Assembly (NCBI GenBank): GCA_024686215.1
Contig: JAIBDN010000002.1
Coordinates: forward strand, 25,213-89,212
Origin: Gammaproteobacteria bacterium
Lineage (GTDB): Bacteria > Pseudomonadota > Gammaproteobacteria > Pseudomonadales > Halieaceae
Length of the DNA stretch: 64,000 nucleotides
Reading direction: 5' to 3'
Positions within the stretch are counted from its first letter, which is position 1, and each line of letters starts with the position of its first letter. The notes beneath the pieces are model-generated. The model saw only the letters and a list, made by a program, of their open reading frames with translations, did no database searches and was not told the DNA's origin. The position numbers and the translations under genes are program-made. Shown here one piece after another: positions 1 to 9,242 of the stretch.

Positions 1-57
1 GGACTGGGCCATCCACAAGCATAAAATGGCGCAGGTTGTTTTCAGGCGTAAGGTCAT
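1..57 (-). CDS. N-terminal fragment of a secreted protein (mltB position), cut by window edge
   Basis: An ATG opens a frame that runs off the left edge after 19 codons. The readable residues (MTLRLKTTC, then hydrophobic) look like the start of a signal peptide: positive n-region followed by a hydrophobic core with a cysteine. It follows rodA on the same strand. In related bacteria this slot is usually held by lytic transglycosylase mltB or lipoprotein rlpA, but nothing in 19 residues identifies the family. No strong Shine-Dalgarno precedes the ATG. Confidence 0.45.
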   Translation of the reverse strand, partial: MTLRLKTTCAILCLWMAQS

Positions 58-114
58 AAATCAGAACTCATTGTAGGTGCATAATTATCGTTGAGCGGCG
101 GCATATACGGGCTT

Positions 115-1263
115 CTACATGCCCTGCGCAACGGTGCGCTTTTCCGTGCTGACCGCCATCAGGATGCCAAAGCCCGCCATTAATGTAACCACCGAGGTAC
201 CACCGGCGCTAACCAATGGCAGGGGCACGCCCACTACCGGTAGCAATCCGGCAACCATCCCCATGTTAACAAATATATATACGAAAAACGTCAATGTCAG
301 ACTGCCCGCCATCATTCGGCCGTAACTGGTCTGGGCACGCAAGCCTATCCAGAATCCGCGCAACAGTATTAACAGGTACAGGGACATGAGCATCAGTATA
401 CCGCGCAGACCGAACTCCTCTGCCAACACAGCGATGATGAAATCGGTGTGGCTCTCCGGCAAAAAATCCAATTGCGATTGGGTTCCCTGCATCCAACCCT
501 TACCCTGCCAGCCGCCAGAACCTATGGCTGTCTTGGACTGGATAATATTCCATCCCGCGCCCAATTTGTCGCTCTCGGGGTCAAGCATGGTGAGAATACG
601 CTGTTTCTGGTAGTCCTTGAGCACGAACACCCAGGCCGGCCAGGCGGATGCCACCGCCAGGACCGCGGCACCGAAAATATAGCGCAAGCCTATGCCCGCC
701 ATAAACAACACAAACAGGCCACTCGCGGCGATTAACAAGGCCGTACCCAGGTCAGGCTGTTGCAAAATCAGTAGCGCCGGCAGTCCCACCAGGGCCAGTG
801 CGATCAGTACAAACTTGAAGCGTGGCGGCAAAATTCGATCGGCCAGATACCAGGCCACGGCCATTGGCACCACCAGCTTCATGATCTCCGAAGGCTGGAA
901 GCGAAAGCCGCCAATTTGCAGCCAACGCTGGGCACCCTTGGCCCCCACACCAAAAAACATCACCGCCAGCAATGTCCCCACACCCGCCAGATACAACCAG
1001 GGTGCCCAGCGCATATAACGCTGCAGACTGACCTGGGCACCCAGAATCATAATCACATAGGCCACAGCAAAATAACGGCCCTGGCGAATCACCGCACCCA
1101 TGCTCTGGCCGGAGGCGCTGTACAGCACAAACAAGCCATAGGCCGTGAGTGCCAACAACAGTAACAGCAGGGGTACGTCGATATGAAAACGCATGGCGGT
1201 GCTGGGCCGCTCGGCCAGGTCTGATGAACCCTGGTGCGGCATCTGGCGAACATAATCCCCCAT
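115..1263 (-). CDS. rodA: Rod shape-determining protein RodA (SEDS glycosyltransferase)
   Basis: RodA polymerises lipid II into glycan strands in the elongasome, working with PBP2 in the inner membrane. The 382 residues give about ten hydrophobic segments after a cytoplasmic N-terminus of about 25 residues. The SEDS signature is clear: a QSQLDF stretch followed by LPESHTDFI near residue 267, and a proline-rich G-V-P-L-P segment before the last membrane span. Its ATG overlaps the mrdA stop codon (TGATG), so translation is probably coupled to its partner transpeptidase. Length is normal for the family. I am confident of the identity. Confidence 0.97.
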   Translation of the reverse strand: MGDYVRQMPHQGSSDLAERPSTAMRFHIDVPLLLLLLALTAYGLFVLYSASGQSMGAVIRQGRYFAVAYVIMILGAQVSLQRYMRWAPWLYLAGVGTLLAVMFFGVGAKGAQRWLQIGGFRFQPSEIMKLVVPMAVAWYLADRILPPRFKFVLIALALVGLPALLILQQPDLGTALLIAASGLFVLFMAGIGLRYIFGAAVLAVASAWPAWVFVLKDYQKQRILTMLDPESDKLGAGWNIIQSKTAIGSGGWQGKGWMQGTQSQLDFLPESHTDFIIAVLAEEFGLRGILMLMSLYLLILLRGFWIGLRAQTSYGRMMAGSLTLTFFVYIFVNMGMVAGLLPVVGVPLPLVSAGGTSVVTLMAGFGILMAVSTEKRTVAQGM

Positions 1264-3104
1264 CAGCCCGCCTCGCCCAGCAACCAGGTATCGATAACCG
1301 CCCGCGCTATAGGTGCTGCAGCACTGCTGCCGCCGCCGTTCTCAACGATGATGGCTACCGCGATGGTCGGGGCCTCCATGGGTGCAAAGGCAATAAACAG
1401 ACCGTGGTGGCGATGCCGTTCCGCCACTTCATCCTCGTTATAAACGGCATTTTGGGCAATGCCAATCACCTGGGCGGTGCCGGTTTTTCCAGCCATGTCG
1501 TACTCGATGCCCTTGGACAGGTATTTCGCCGTGCCGCGTTTGCCGTGCACCACTTCGCGCATTCCCTCGTAAACTGCCAGCCAGTGTTCATCCTTGGCCA
1601 CCAGGGGTTCCAGCAGGGGCGCGGCAACCGGTTCGCCATCTATGCTGCTGACCAGACGCGGCGTCTTGCGTTGCCCCTTACTGGCCAGCACACTGGTAGC
1701 CATCGCCAGTTGCATCGGCGTGGCCAGCACATAACCCTGGCCTATGCCGGCACTGATAGTTTCACCCGGGTACCAGACCTGGCCCATCGCTTCACGCTTC
1801 CAACGGGTCGAGGGTAGTACGCCGCTGCGCTCACTGGTGGTATCGACGCCGGTGCGCTCACCGAAGCCGTAGGGGGACATGTATTCGTGCATGCGATCGA
1901 TAGTAAGGCGCCGCGCCAGGTCGTAAAAATACACGTCGCAGGACTCGGCAATAGCCATATTCAGGTCGACCCTGGGCGCATGACCGGTACCGCGGATGCG
2001 CAAAATCCAGTCGCGATACCTGCGGCTATCCCCCGGCAATCGGTACCAGCCAGGATCGGGCACCGTACTTTCCGTGGTCACTAACCCTGACTCAAGTCCC
2101 GCCATACCCATCATCGGCTTGACCGTGGAACCGGGCGGGTACTGGCCCTGGATAGCGCGATTGAACAGCGGTACGTCGAGCGAGTCACGCAAAGCACTGT
2201 AGTCTTTGGAACTGATCCCGTTGACAAACAGGTTGGTATCGAAGCCCGGTGTAGATACCAGCGCCAGTACGCCTCCGGTGAGCGGATCAATGGCAACCAC
2301 CGCACCACGCCTGTCCCCCAGGGCCTCAACCGCTGCGCGCTGTATTCGAATATCAAGATGCAGGGTCAGGTCGGCACCAGGGACCGGCGCATGTCGTTCC
2401 AGCACGCGCAACACACGCCCATGGGCATTGCTCTCCACATTCTGGTAGCCGACCTCGCCGTGCAGTATGTCCTCGTAGTATTTTTCCACCCCGACCTTAC
2501 CCACATGGAAGGTTCCGCGGTAATCAGACTCATCCAGCTCAAAAGCCTCGCGTTCATTGATACGACCCACATATCCCAGGGCATGGGAAAACAACGCGCC
2601 ATGCGGATAGTGCCGCAGCAATTGCGCATCTACCACCACACCGGGCAGCCGATAGCGATTCACCGCCAGGCGGGCACGTTCATCTTCAGTGAGCCGAAAA
2701 CGCAGCGGCACCGCCTCATAGGGACGACGACGTTGCAGTTTCTTCTGAAAATTTTCCAGGTCGCCGGCGGAGATTGGCAGCAGACCCTGTAAGGCAGTGA
2801 GGGTGGCATCCAGATCGCTAACCCGCTCGCGCACGATCGAGAGAATAAAACTGGGGGTATTGTCCGCCAGCAGCACGCCGTTACGATCATAAATGAGTCC
2901 GCGCTTGGGCGGCAATGGCTGCAACTGCACACGGTTGCGGTCGGATTGCGTACGGTAAGTCTCGTATTCAGTAATCTGCAGGGCGTAATAGCGCGTCAGA
3001 ATCACCGCCAGAAGAGCTAATACAATAGCGATGGCGGCAACGGTTCGGGCACTGTAGATCCGGGATTCGCGGTGCGGATCCTTAAGGGTGATGTGCTGGG
3101 GCAT
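1263..3104 (-). CDS. mrdA: Penicillin-binding protein 2 (PBP2), elongasome transpeptidase
   Basis: Class B PBP that cross-links peptidoglycan during side-wall growth. The 613 residues contain a single N-terminal membrane anchor (about residues 20-42), a pedestal/dimerisation region, and a transpeptidase domain with the three expected motifs: SxxK in PGSTVKP near residue 325, an SCD triad in the SxN position near 390, and KTGTAQ near 540. Being directly upstream of rodA with overlapping stop and start fits a PBP2-RodA pair made in equal amounts. It lies downstream of rlmH with a gap of about 30 bases. Confidence 0.97.
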   Translation of the reverse strand: MPQHITLKDPHRESRIYSARTVAAIAIVLALLAVILTRYYALQITEYETYRTQSDRNRVQLQPLPPKRGLIYDRNGVLLADNTPSFILSIVRERVSDLDATLTALQGLLPISAGDLENFQKKLQRRRPYEAVPLRFRLTEDERARLAVNRYRLPGVVVDAQLLRHYPHGALFSHALGYVGRINEREAFELDESDYRGTFHVGKVGVEKYYEDILHGEVGYQNVESNAHGRVLRVLERHAPVPGADLTLHLDIRIQRAAVEALGDRRGAVVAIDPLTGGVLALVSTPGFDTNLFVNGISSKDYSALRDSLDVPLFNRAIQGQYPPGSTVKPMMGMAGLESGLVTTESTVPDPGWYRLPGDSRRYRDWILRIRGTGHAPRVDLNMAIAESCDVYFYDLARRLTIDRMHEYMSPYGFGERTGVDTTSERSGVLPSTRWKREAMGQVWYPGETISAGIGQGYVLATPMQLAMATSVLASKGQRKTPRLVSSIDGEPVAAPLLEPLVAKDEHWLAVYEGMREVVHGKRGTAKYLSKGIEYDMAGKTGTAQVIGIAQNAVYNEDEVAERHRHHGLFIAFAPMEAPTIAVAIIVENGGGSSAAAPIARAVIDTWLLGEAG

Positions 3105-3133
3105 GTAACCGGATTGCCTGACCTGTTATAAAT

Positions 3134-3604
3134 CTATTCGCGATGATACGGGTGGTTGACGGTGATTGTCCAAGCCCGATACAACTGTTCCGCCAATAAT
3201 ACGCGTACCAGGGGATGCGGCAGAGTAAGATCACTGAGCGACCAGCGCGTATCCGCCCGCTCCAGACAAGCCGGGCTGAGGCCATCCGGACCACCGATCA
3301 ACACGCTGTAGTTGTCCCCCGACATTTGCCAGGATTGTAACTGTCGCGCCAATTGCTCAGTGGAAATACGTTTACCTTTCACATCCAGGGCCACCACGCG
3401 GTCCCCGGAGGGCACAGCTTTGAGCTGCTGCTCTCCCTCTTTAGCCGATAATTGCCGGGCGTTATTATCCTTGCCGCGCTTGGCCAGGGGGATCTCGCGC
3501 CAGTCAACTTGCAGTTCACGAGGCATACGTCGGGCGTATTCATCGACGCCCTGCTCTACCCACGGCGGCATTTTAGTGCCCACCGCAATGATGCTTAAGC
3601 GCAT
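3134..3604 (-). CDS. rlmH: 23S rRNA pseudouridine(1915) N3-methyltransferase RlmH
   Basis: SPOUT-fold methyltransferase that modifies pseudouridine 1915 in helix 69 of 23S rRNA on assembled 70S ribosomes, using SAM. The 156 residues match the usual length of about 155. The C-terminal knot region is present: a glycine-rich LIGGPDG loop near residue 103, a SLSDLTLPH segment and an [11 protein letters not shown] helix. The start ATG overlaps the rsfS stop codon by one base (TGATG). The rsfS-rlmH pairing, two ribosome-acting proteins ahead of mrdA-rodA, is a common bacterial arrangement. Confidence 0.97.
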   Translation of the reverse strand: MRLSIIAVGTKMPPWVEQGVDEYARRMPRELQVDWREIPLAKRGKDNNARQLSAKEGEQQLKAVPSGDRVVALDVKGKRISTEQLARQLQSWQMSGDNYSVLIGGPDGLSPACLERADTRWSLSDLTLPHPLVRVLLAEQLYRAWTITVNHPYHRE

Positions 3605-3939
3605 CAGGCAGGGGATTCAGGATTGACCCAGAGCCGTTCCAGATCGTAGAAATCGCGCGTAGCCGGCAACATAACGTGCACCACCACATCACCAAAATCC
3701 ACCAGCACCCAGTCGCCTTCACCTTCGCCTTCCACGCCAATGGGTCGCATACCCTGACTCTTGGCCTCCATGCAGACGTTGTTCGCCAGGGATTTCACGT
3801 GTCGATTGGAGGTGCCACTGGTGATCACCAGGTAATCCATGACGTCCGTGAGGCCCGTCACATCCAGTGTTACCGTATTGACAGCCTTGAGGTCGTCCAG
3901 CGCCTCAATGATCAGTTTCTTGAGTTGTTCAGCTTCCAT
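3604..3939 (-). CDS. rsfS: Ribosome silencing factor RsfS
   Basis: Binds protein L14 on the 50S subunit and blocks subunit joining, lowering translation in starvation. The 111-residue protein has the family core: a [14 protein letters not shown] strand pair near residues 25-40, a TSGTSNRHV segment near 40, [14 protein letters not shown] near 70, and [17 protein letters not shown] near the C-terminus. It sits between nadD and rlmH in a packed operon; the gap to nadD is about 41 bases. Family, length and context all agree. Confidence 0.96.
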   Translation of the reverse strand: MEAEQLKKLIIEALDDLKAVNTVTLDVTGLTDVMDYLVITSGTSNRHVKSLANNVCMEAKSQGMRPIGVEGEGEGDWVLVDFGDVVVHVMLPATRDFYDLERLWVNPESPA

Positions 3940-3980
3940 GCAGCCAGCTTACCTTGGGTTTCATTCAGTGCAACGCCTAT

Positions 3981-4637
3981 TTAATGATAGAGGGAATGTT
4001 TCTGGACATAGTCCAGTACCGGTTCCGGTAACAGGTAGCGCGCAGAACAACCGCGCGCCAACAGGTCTCGGATTTCAGTTGAAGAGATCGCCAGCGGGCG
4101 CAGCTCTTCTACGACAATGCGTCCTGCCGCATTGTCATGCAGGTTTTCCTCGGGGGGCAGGCGGTGGGATTGCAACCATTGCGCCACCACCCCTGCTGTC
4201 GGTAACTGCCAGCCGGGGCGGGCAATAACGACAATATGTGCCCATTCCAATAATTCCTGCCAGCGGTGCCAAGCGCTTATATCCAGCACCGCATCACAGC
4301 CCATGACCAGGCACAGACTGGTGTCGCGCCCCAACTCTGTGCGCAGCTCAATTAGACTGTCGATGGTATAGGAGACCCCCGCTCGCGCCAGCTCCCGGGT
4401 GTCGCAGGCCAATGCGGGTTCAGCCGCCACCGCCAATTCCACCATCGCCGCACGGTGCTGTGCCGAGCAACCGGGCTGCTCCCGGTGCGGCGGCACTGCA
4501 CAGGGCATCAGTCGCAACTGGGTCAGCTGCAAACGCTCCACCAACTCCAGCGCAGAACGCAAGTGGCCGTAATGCACCGGGTTGAATGTGCCACCAAAAA
4601 CGCCCACCGGGGTCATTGACGGAGTTGCCTGACTCAA
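3981..4637 (-). CDS. nadD: Nicotinate-nucleotide adenylyltransferase NadD
   Basis: Adenylates nicotinate mononucleotide to deamido-NAD in NAD synthesis. The nucleotidyltransferase motif [11 protein letters not shown] lies near the N-terminus and the second ATP-binding motif, ISSTEIRD, near residue 187. The frame opens with TTG at 4637, which overlaps the proA stop (TTGA) and has an AGGTG sequence about 6 bases upstream. An ATG seven codons in (4616), with a weaker AGG, is the alternative start and would give 211 residues. Coupling to proA and rsfS suggests one transcript. Confidence 0.95.
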   Translation of the reverse strand: MSQATPSMTPVGVFGGTFNPVHYGHLRSALELVERLQLTQLRLMPCAVPPHREQPGCSAQHRAAMVELAVAAEPALACDTRELARAGVSYTIDSLIELRTELGRDTSLCLVMGCDAVLDISAWHRWQELLEWAHIVVIARPGWQLPTAGVVAQWLQSHRLPPEENLHDNAAGRIVVEELRPLAISSTEIRDLLARGCSARYLLPEPVLDYVQKHSLYH

Positions 4638-5890
4638 ACGCGCACCTGCCCCTCACCTAATACCACATATTTCTGCGAGGTAAGCCCTTCCAGGCCCACG
4701 GGGCCACGTGCATGTAATTTGTCTGTGGATATCCCAATTTCTGCACCCAACCCGTATTCAAAACCATCCGCAAAGCGGGTGGAGGCATTTACCATGACCG
4801 AACTGGAATCCACCTCGCGCAGGAAACGCATGGCACGGCCATGGTCCCGGGTGACAATGCTGTCTGTATGCAGAGAACTGTAAGTATTTATATGCGCCAT
4901 GGCCTGTTCCAGGCCATCCACCACACGCACCGCCAGAATGGGCGCCAGGTATTCCTCGTGCCAGTCTTCCTCGGTGGCCGCACTGATGTCGGGCAAAATG
5001 GCCAGAGTGCGCTCACAGCCGCGAAGCTCCACACCGGCTGCGGCAAAGGCCGTTGCCAGTCGCGGCAACACTGTGTTGGCCTCTGCTACTGCCACCAGCA
5101 AGGTTTCCATGGTGTTACAGGTGCCATAGCGATGGGTCTTGGCGTTCAGCGCAATGGCCTGCGCCATATCCAGGTCTGCACCTTCATCTATGTACACATG
5201 ACAAACGCCATCCAGGTGTTTGATCACCGGCACTTTGGCATCGCTGCTAATGCGCTGGATCAAACTTTTACCGCCGCGCGGTACAATCACATCCACATAC
5301 TCAGGCATAGCGATGAGCCTGCCCACTGCAGCGCGGTCGGCGGTGGTCACCACCTGCACCGCAGCCTGGGGCAGGCCCGCCTCAAGCAGCCCCTGCGCTA
5401 TGCAGCTGGCAATCGCACAGTTGGACGCCAGGGACTCGGAGCCACCGCGCAAAATTGTGGCATTACCGGATTTCAGGCACAGGCTGGCCGCTTCCACCGT
5501 TACATTGGGGCGGGATTCATAGATGATGCCAATCACCCCCAGAGGCACGCGCATACGCCCCACCTGGATACCACTGGGCATGGTATTCATATCGGTGATA
5601 CTGCCTACCGGGTCAGGCAGTGCAGCCACCTGGCGCAGCCCTTCCAGCATGCTATCCACGCGCGCCGGGGTCAGCTCCAGACGATCCATCAGCGGTGCAT
5701 CCAGACCATTGACCCGCCCACGCTCCAGATCCTCGCTATTGGCCTGGGCCAGGCTCGCGCGGGCGCCGTCCAGGGCATCCCTGACCGCCAGCAACGCCCG
5801 GTTGCGCACTGCGGTAGACGCGGCCGCCACCTGTCGCGACGCCTCGCGCGCCGCGCTGCCCAGCTCGAGCATGTACTGATCTACATCCAT
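4634..5890 (-). CDS. proA: Gamma-glutamyl phosphate reductase ProA
   Basis: NADPH-dependent reduction of gamma-glutamyl phosphate to glutamate semialdehyde, second step of proline synthesis. The 418 residues match the family length of about 417. The aldehyde-dehydrogenase-type catalytic cysteine sits in YGTCNTMET near residue 257; [13 protein letters not shown] near residue 119 and the [11 protein letters not shown] segment near the C-terminus are also diagnostic. It is the first gene of the minus-strand operon that continues through nadD to rodA; proB is not in the window. The ATG has a GGAAA sequence upstream at slightly long spacing. Confidence 0.97.
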   Translation of the reverse strand: MDVDQYMLELGSAAREASRQVAAASTAVRNRALLAVRDALDGARASLAQANSEDLERGRVNGLDAPLMDRLELTPARVDSMLEGLRQVAALPDPVGSITDMNTMPSGIQVGRMRVPLGVIGIIYESRPNVTVEAASLCLKSGNATILRGGSESLASNCAIASCIAQGLLEAGLPQAAVQVVTTADRAAVGRLIAMPEYVDVIVPRGGKSLIQRISSDAKVPVIKHLDGVCHVYIDEGADLDMAQAIALNAKTHRYGTCNTMETLLVAVAEANTVLPRLATAFAAAGVELRGCERTLAILPDISAATEEDWHEEYLAPILAVRVVDGLEQAMAHINTYSSLHTDSIVTRDHGRAMRFLREVDSSSVMVNASTRFADGFEYGLGAEIGISTDKLHARGPVGLEGLTSQKYVVLGEGQVRV

Positions 5891-5979
5891 TTATCCAGTT
5901 TCCTGAGCGCTATAAAAAAACGCGATTATACCCGAAGCCCGAAGGCGATGTTCCCGCTGTAAGAGCAAATAATCACGGC

Positions 5980-6002
5980 AAAAAAGGCGGGGCAAAGCCC
6001 GC
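5980..6002 (-). terminator. Rho-independent terminator downstream of grxD
   Basis: Read on the minus strand: a GCGGG/CCCGC stem (arms 5998-6002 and 5987-5991) with a six-base loop, then C and six T residues. It lies about 95 bases past the grxD stop and ahead of proA, separating the two transcription units. Confidence 0.7.
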
Positions 6003-6096
6003 GTATGGAACAATCCTGTGAGTGCTATAGGGCTCCCAGTGCAAGCGTGTGCCGCACTGAGAAGTACCGCTCGAGGCCGGGCGGCAGTGCGGATGC

Positions 6097-6429
6097 TCAG
6101 TCCTGCGCCTGCGTGGAGGCAGATTCCTTAATCAGGGTCTGCAGCTCACCCGTTTCGAACATCTCGGTCACGATATCGCAACCGCCCACCAGCTCACCAG
6201 CCACCCACAGCTGGGGAAATGTCGGCCAGTTGGCGTATTTCGGCAGGTGTGTACGTATTTCCGGGTTGGACAGAATGTCCACATAGGCAAAACGCTCACC
6301 GCAGGCCATCAGCGCCTCTACCGTGCGTGCTGAAAAGCCGCACTGTGGCTGGTTGGGGGAGCCCTTCATGTATAGAAGGATGCCGTTACTTTCGACCTGT
6401 TCTTTGATCGTCTCGATAATGTCCATCAT
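6097..6429 (-). CDS. grxD: Monothiol glutaredoxin, Grx4/GrxD type
   Basis: Monothiol glutaredoxins bind and transfer [2Fe-2S] clusters, usually as dimers using glutathione. The 110 residues carry the hallmark CGFS active site (Cys30) followed by a typical thioredoxin fold with WPTFPQLW and GGCDIV, the glutathione-binding TVP-equivalent and GG-D motifs. Two ATGs open the frame (6429 and 6426); an AGGA upstream fits either. It is a single-gene unit with its own terminator. Confidence 0.95.
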   Translation of the reverse strand: MMDIIETIKEQVESNGILLYMKGSPNQPQCGFSARTVEALMACGERFAYVDILSNPEIRTHLPKYANWPTFPQLWVAGELVGGCDIVTEMFETGELQTLIKESASTQAQD

Positions 6430-6615
6430 CTGGTTCCTGTGTTTATGGCAGCCACAGAGTGCCGCAGCGTCTCTAGGGCGGAGATTCTACCCTATTATGA
6501 GGGCAAATGGTGCCCAATACCGCAGCTGGATTGCCAAGCTTAATCGATATAGTTATAGTTGGCGGGTCTTAGGCAGCTCCCGCTGCCTTTTTGCGTTTTT
6601 GGGAGGGTAACAAAC

Positions 6616-7782
6616 ATGTCGGCGCTGATGCAGACCTACGCCAGGCTTCCCGTGACTTTCAGTCACGGCGCAGGCGTGTACCTGTACGATACCGATGGTC
6701 GGCGCTACCTGGATGCTCTATCCGGCATCGCCGTAAACGGCCTGGGGCACGCTCACCCTGCCGTCACCAAGGCGATCCGGGACCAGGCGGACAAGCTGCT
6801 TCACACTTCCAATCTGTACCGCATCGAAGTACAGGAGCAGCTGGCGGAGACGCTGTGTGCAGTCGCCGGTATGGACAATTGCTTTTTCGGCAATTCCGGC
6901 GCCGAGGCTAACGAGGCAGCCATCAAACTGGCGCGCCTTTACGGACACCAGCGCGGCGTGGATAAGCCCTCTATCGTGGTATTGGAGGGGGCCTTTCACG
7001 GTCGCACGCTGGCTACCCTTAGCGCCACCGGCAATCGCAAGATACAGGCGGGATTTGAGCCCCTGGTGGCGGGATTCATTCGCGTACCGCGCAATGACAT
7101 ACAGGCGCTGCAACAGGTCGCCGCCAACAACCCCGGCGTCGTCGCCATACTCGCTGAACCCATACAGGGCGAAGGCGGGGTACACCCGCTGTCCACTGAG
7201 TTCCTGCAGGCCATGCAGGATATTTGCAGGGAGCGGGAATGGCTGCTGATGTTGGATGAGGTGCAGACCGGCAATGGCCGCACCGGGCATTACTTCGCCT
7301 ACCAGGGCCTGGGGATTACACCCGATGTGGTGGCCACAGCTAAAGGCCTGGGCAATGGCGTCCCCATCGGCGCCTGTCTGGCGCGGGGCAAGGCGGCACA
7401 GGTATTCGGTGCCGGCCATCACGGCTCCACCTACGGCGGCAACCCACTGGTCTGTGCAGCAGCCCTGGCGGTAGTCAACACTATTGCAGCAGACCATTTA
7501 TGCGACAACGCGCTGGCCATGGGCCAACTGCTGCGCGATACGCTACTGGCGGACCCGACAGTGGCGCCCCATATTCGCGAAATCCGCGGCGCCGGCCTGA
7601 TGCTGGGCATCGCGTTACAGCGCGAATGTGGTGAATTGGTGGCGGCAGCGCTGGATGCTGGTGTGCTGATCAATGTCACCGCAGGTGACACCATACGCCT
7701 GCTACCCCCACTGATTATCAATGAAACCGAAACTCTGGAATTAGCCGCGGCAGTAGCGGCACTGATCCGGAATTTCGCCTAG
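6616..7782 (+). CDS. argD: Acetylornithine aminotransferase (class III PLP enzyme)
   Basis: Converts N-acetylglutamate semialdehyde to N-acetylornithine in arginine synthesis. Class III aminotransferase of 388 residues. PLP features visible: an [13 protein letters not shown] phosphate-binding loop near residue 95, [12 protein letters not shown] near 210, and the Schiff-base lysine in [10 protein letters not shown] (Lys243). The ATG at 6616 follows a GGGAGGG ribosome binding site; an upstream in-frame extension to 6559 has none. It is 31 bases upstream of argF, so the pair is probably one arginine operon. Succinyl-diaminopimelate transamination is a known side activity of this family. Confidence 0.96.
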   Translation: MSALMQTYARLPVTFSHGAGVYLYDTDGRRYLDALSGIAVNGLGHAHPAVTKAIRDQADKLLHTSNLYRIEVQEQLAETLCAVAGMDNCFFGNSGAEANEAAIKLARLYGHQRGVDKPSIVVLEGAFHGRTLATLSATGNRKIQAGFEPLVAGFIRVPRNDIQALQQVAANNPGVVAILAEPIQGEGGVHPLSTEFLQAMQDICREREWLLMLDEVQTGNGRTGHYFAYQGLGITPDVVATAKGLGNGVPIGACLARGKAAQVFGAGHHGSTYGGNPLVCAAALAVVNTIAADHLCDNALAMGQLLRDTLLADPTVAPHIREIRGAGLMLGIALQRECGELVAAALDAGVLINVTAGDTIRLLPPLIINETETLELAAAVAALIRNFA

Positions 7783-7813
7783 CAATACACCCGATTGCAC
7801 TGCAGGAAAGGAC

Positions 7814-8728
7814 ATGTCTGACACACGGCACTTTTTAACGTTACTGGACTTTAGCCCCGCTGAGCTGCAGCACATAATCCAGCGCGCCATCGCGATGAAG
7901 CAGGAACACCGCAGCGGGGATGATCAGCGCACCTTCCCGGGTAAAGTCCTGGGTATGATTTTCGCCAAATCTTCCACCCGCACGCGCGTCTCCTTTGAAG
8001 CGGGCATGGCCCAACTGGGTGGCCACGCCATGTTCCTGTCCCCCCAGGACACACAACTGGGGCGCGGGGAACCGGTGGAAGACAGCGCCCGGGTGATATC
8101 GTCCATGGTAGATCTCGTCATGATACGTACCTTTGGCCACGACATTGTGGAGCGTTTTGCTGCACATTCCAGCGTGCCGGTAATCAATGCCCTGACCGAT
8201 GACTACCACCCCTGCCAGTTGTTGGCAGATATGCAAACCTGGGTGGAGCAACGCGGCAGCATAGCCGGCAAACGCGTATGCTGGGTGGGCGACGGCAATA
8301 ATATGTGCCAGTCCTACATCAATGCGGCGCGGCAATTTGACTTTGAACTGAGCATAGCCTGCCCACCAGGTTTTGAACCCGACGCACAACTGCTGGCCAG
8401 CAACAGTGATCGTGTGCATATCGAACACGACCCCGCGGCCGCAGCAGCGGGGACCGACCTGGTGGTTACTGATGTCTGGGCATCCATGGGCCAGGAAAGC
8501 GAACAACGGGAGCGCGCGGCACTGTTCGCACCCTACCAGGTCAATGCCGAGCTAATGAGCAGCGCCGCCAGCGGGGCGCTGTATATGCATTGCCTTCCAG
8601 CCCACCGGGGAGAGGAAATCAGCGTTGAGCTGATGGACGCCACCGACACGGTGATATGGGAAGAGGCAGAGAACCGACTACACGCCCAAAAGGCGCTGAT
8701 GGAAACCCTGCTGCTGGCCAATCGCTAA
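7814..8728 (+). CDS. argF: Anabolic ornithine carbamoyltransferase
   Basis: Joins ornithine and carbamoyl phosphate to give citrulline. The 304 residues show the carbamoyl-phosphate motif SSTRTR (about residue 54), the HPCQ motif near 133, and the ornithine-binding [10 protein letters not shown] near 260. An AGGAAAGGAC ribosome binding site precedes the ATG. No arginine deiminase genes are near, and the partner is argD, so an anabolic role is likely. A convincing terminator is not visible directly after it. Confidence 0.97.
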   Translation: MSDTRHFLTLLDFSPAELQHIIQRAIAMKQEHRSGDDQRTFPGKVLGMIFAKSSTRTRVSFEAGMAQLGGHAMFLSPQDTQLGRGEPVEDSARVISSMVDLVMIRTFGHDIVERFAAHSSVPVINALTDDYHPCQLLADMQTWVEQRGSIAGKRVCWVGDGNNMCQSYINAARQFDFELSIACPPGFEPDAQLLASNSDRVHIEHDPAAAAAGTDLVVTDVWASMGQESEQRERAALFAPYQVNAELMSSAASGALYMHCLPAHRGEEISVELMDATDTVIWEEAENRLHAQKALMETLLLANR

Positions 8729-8952
8729 CACTGCAGACGCCGCGGAACCCTGTGGCGGTGCCTGCAGCAGCGGCCGGCACCTTGAGTCATGCTTACCCAA
8801 ACCGGCAACTGTAATAACCTTTCCGTATATAAAGAGCTCTTTTTATAAAAAATAAATTTATGCGGGCCGAAATGCGGCCCAAATATTACCTGTATTTGGT
8901 CGCCTACCGACCACCATTGGCCTGCAGCGTAAGTGGGTACAGACCCCTCAAA

Positions 8953-8972
8953 TTATCAACATCTTATCCACA
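8953..8972 (+). promoter_or_regulatory. Tandem DnaA-like boxes upstream of nrdA
   Basis: TTATCAACA (8953-8961, one mismatch) and TTATCCACA (8964-8972, perfect DnaA box) lie in the same orientation two bases apart. In Escherichia coli, DnaA binds the nrdAB promoter and ties dNTP supply to replication initiation. Position about 280 bases before nrdA fits a similar role; binding is inferred. Confidence 0.6.
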
Positions 8973-9011
8973 GAATAAACCCAGGCTAATTACCTTGCAT
9001 TGCACCCTGAC

Positions 9012-9059
9012 CCGCATTATCTTGTACCTGAGTGAAGCAGCTACCCCAATATATTGGGT
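9012..9059 (+). promoter_or_regulatory. Tandem NrdR boxes upstream of nrdA
   Basis: The second box (9044-9059) is the near-palindrome CCCCAATATATTGGGT and matches the NrdR core CwAtATaTwG in full (9047-9056). The first (9012-9027) has core CATTATCTTG, 8 of 10 matching. Cores start 32 bases apart with a 16-base linker, the three-helical-turn spacing known for NrdR box pairs. This predicts repression of nrdAB by the ATP/dATP-sensing repressor NrdR, whose gene is not in the window. Confidence 0.8.
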
Positions 9060-9242
9060 GCAGCGATCAAAAAATAAACAAAAAAATAGGTGTGATGCCG
9101 GATAATTGATCGCGGCAACCGAGATTTCTCGCGAAAATAGCCAGCGCGCAACCCGCACCCACCGGGTGACGTTTATTAGTGGAAGATTGTTAAGTGGTAA
9201 CCCCAAAAAAATAAGGCTTTACGCCAACCTACCGGAGACGAC

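Larger units (their letters stand above)
8729..9242 (+). promoter_or_regulatory. 514-bp intergenic control region upstream of nrdA
   Basis: No gene is supported here. It holds a GGTGCC/GGCACC inverted repeat near 8757-8781, an AT-rich stretch around 8825-8860 with a TATAAAGAGCTCTTTTTATA near-palindrome, a perfect GGGCCG/CGGCCC hairpin at 8864-8880 without a T-run, two DnaA-like boxes at 8953-8972 and two NrdR-like boxes at 9012-9059. The layout suggests the main promoter and regulatory sites for nrdAB. An open frame at 8860-9105 crosses all these sites and is not a credible gene. Confidence 0.7.

Noticed and set aside
4841..5962. Long open frame on the plus strand (373 residues)
   Set aside because: Lies antisense to proA over nearly its whole length, has His/Gln/Arg-rich shadow-like sequence and no ribosome binding site.
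8864..8880. GGGCCG/CGGCCC hairpin as argF terminator
   Set aside because: Stem is perfect but no T-run follows on the plus strand, and it lies 136 bases past the argF stop.
8860..9105. Small open frame in the nrdA upstream region
   Set aside because: Crosses the DnaA-like and NrdR-like boxes, has no ribosome binding site and a sequence without structure.
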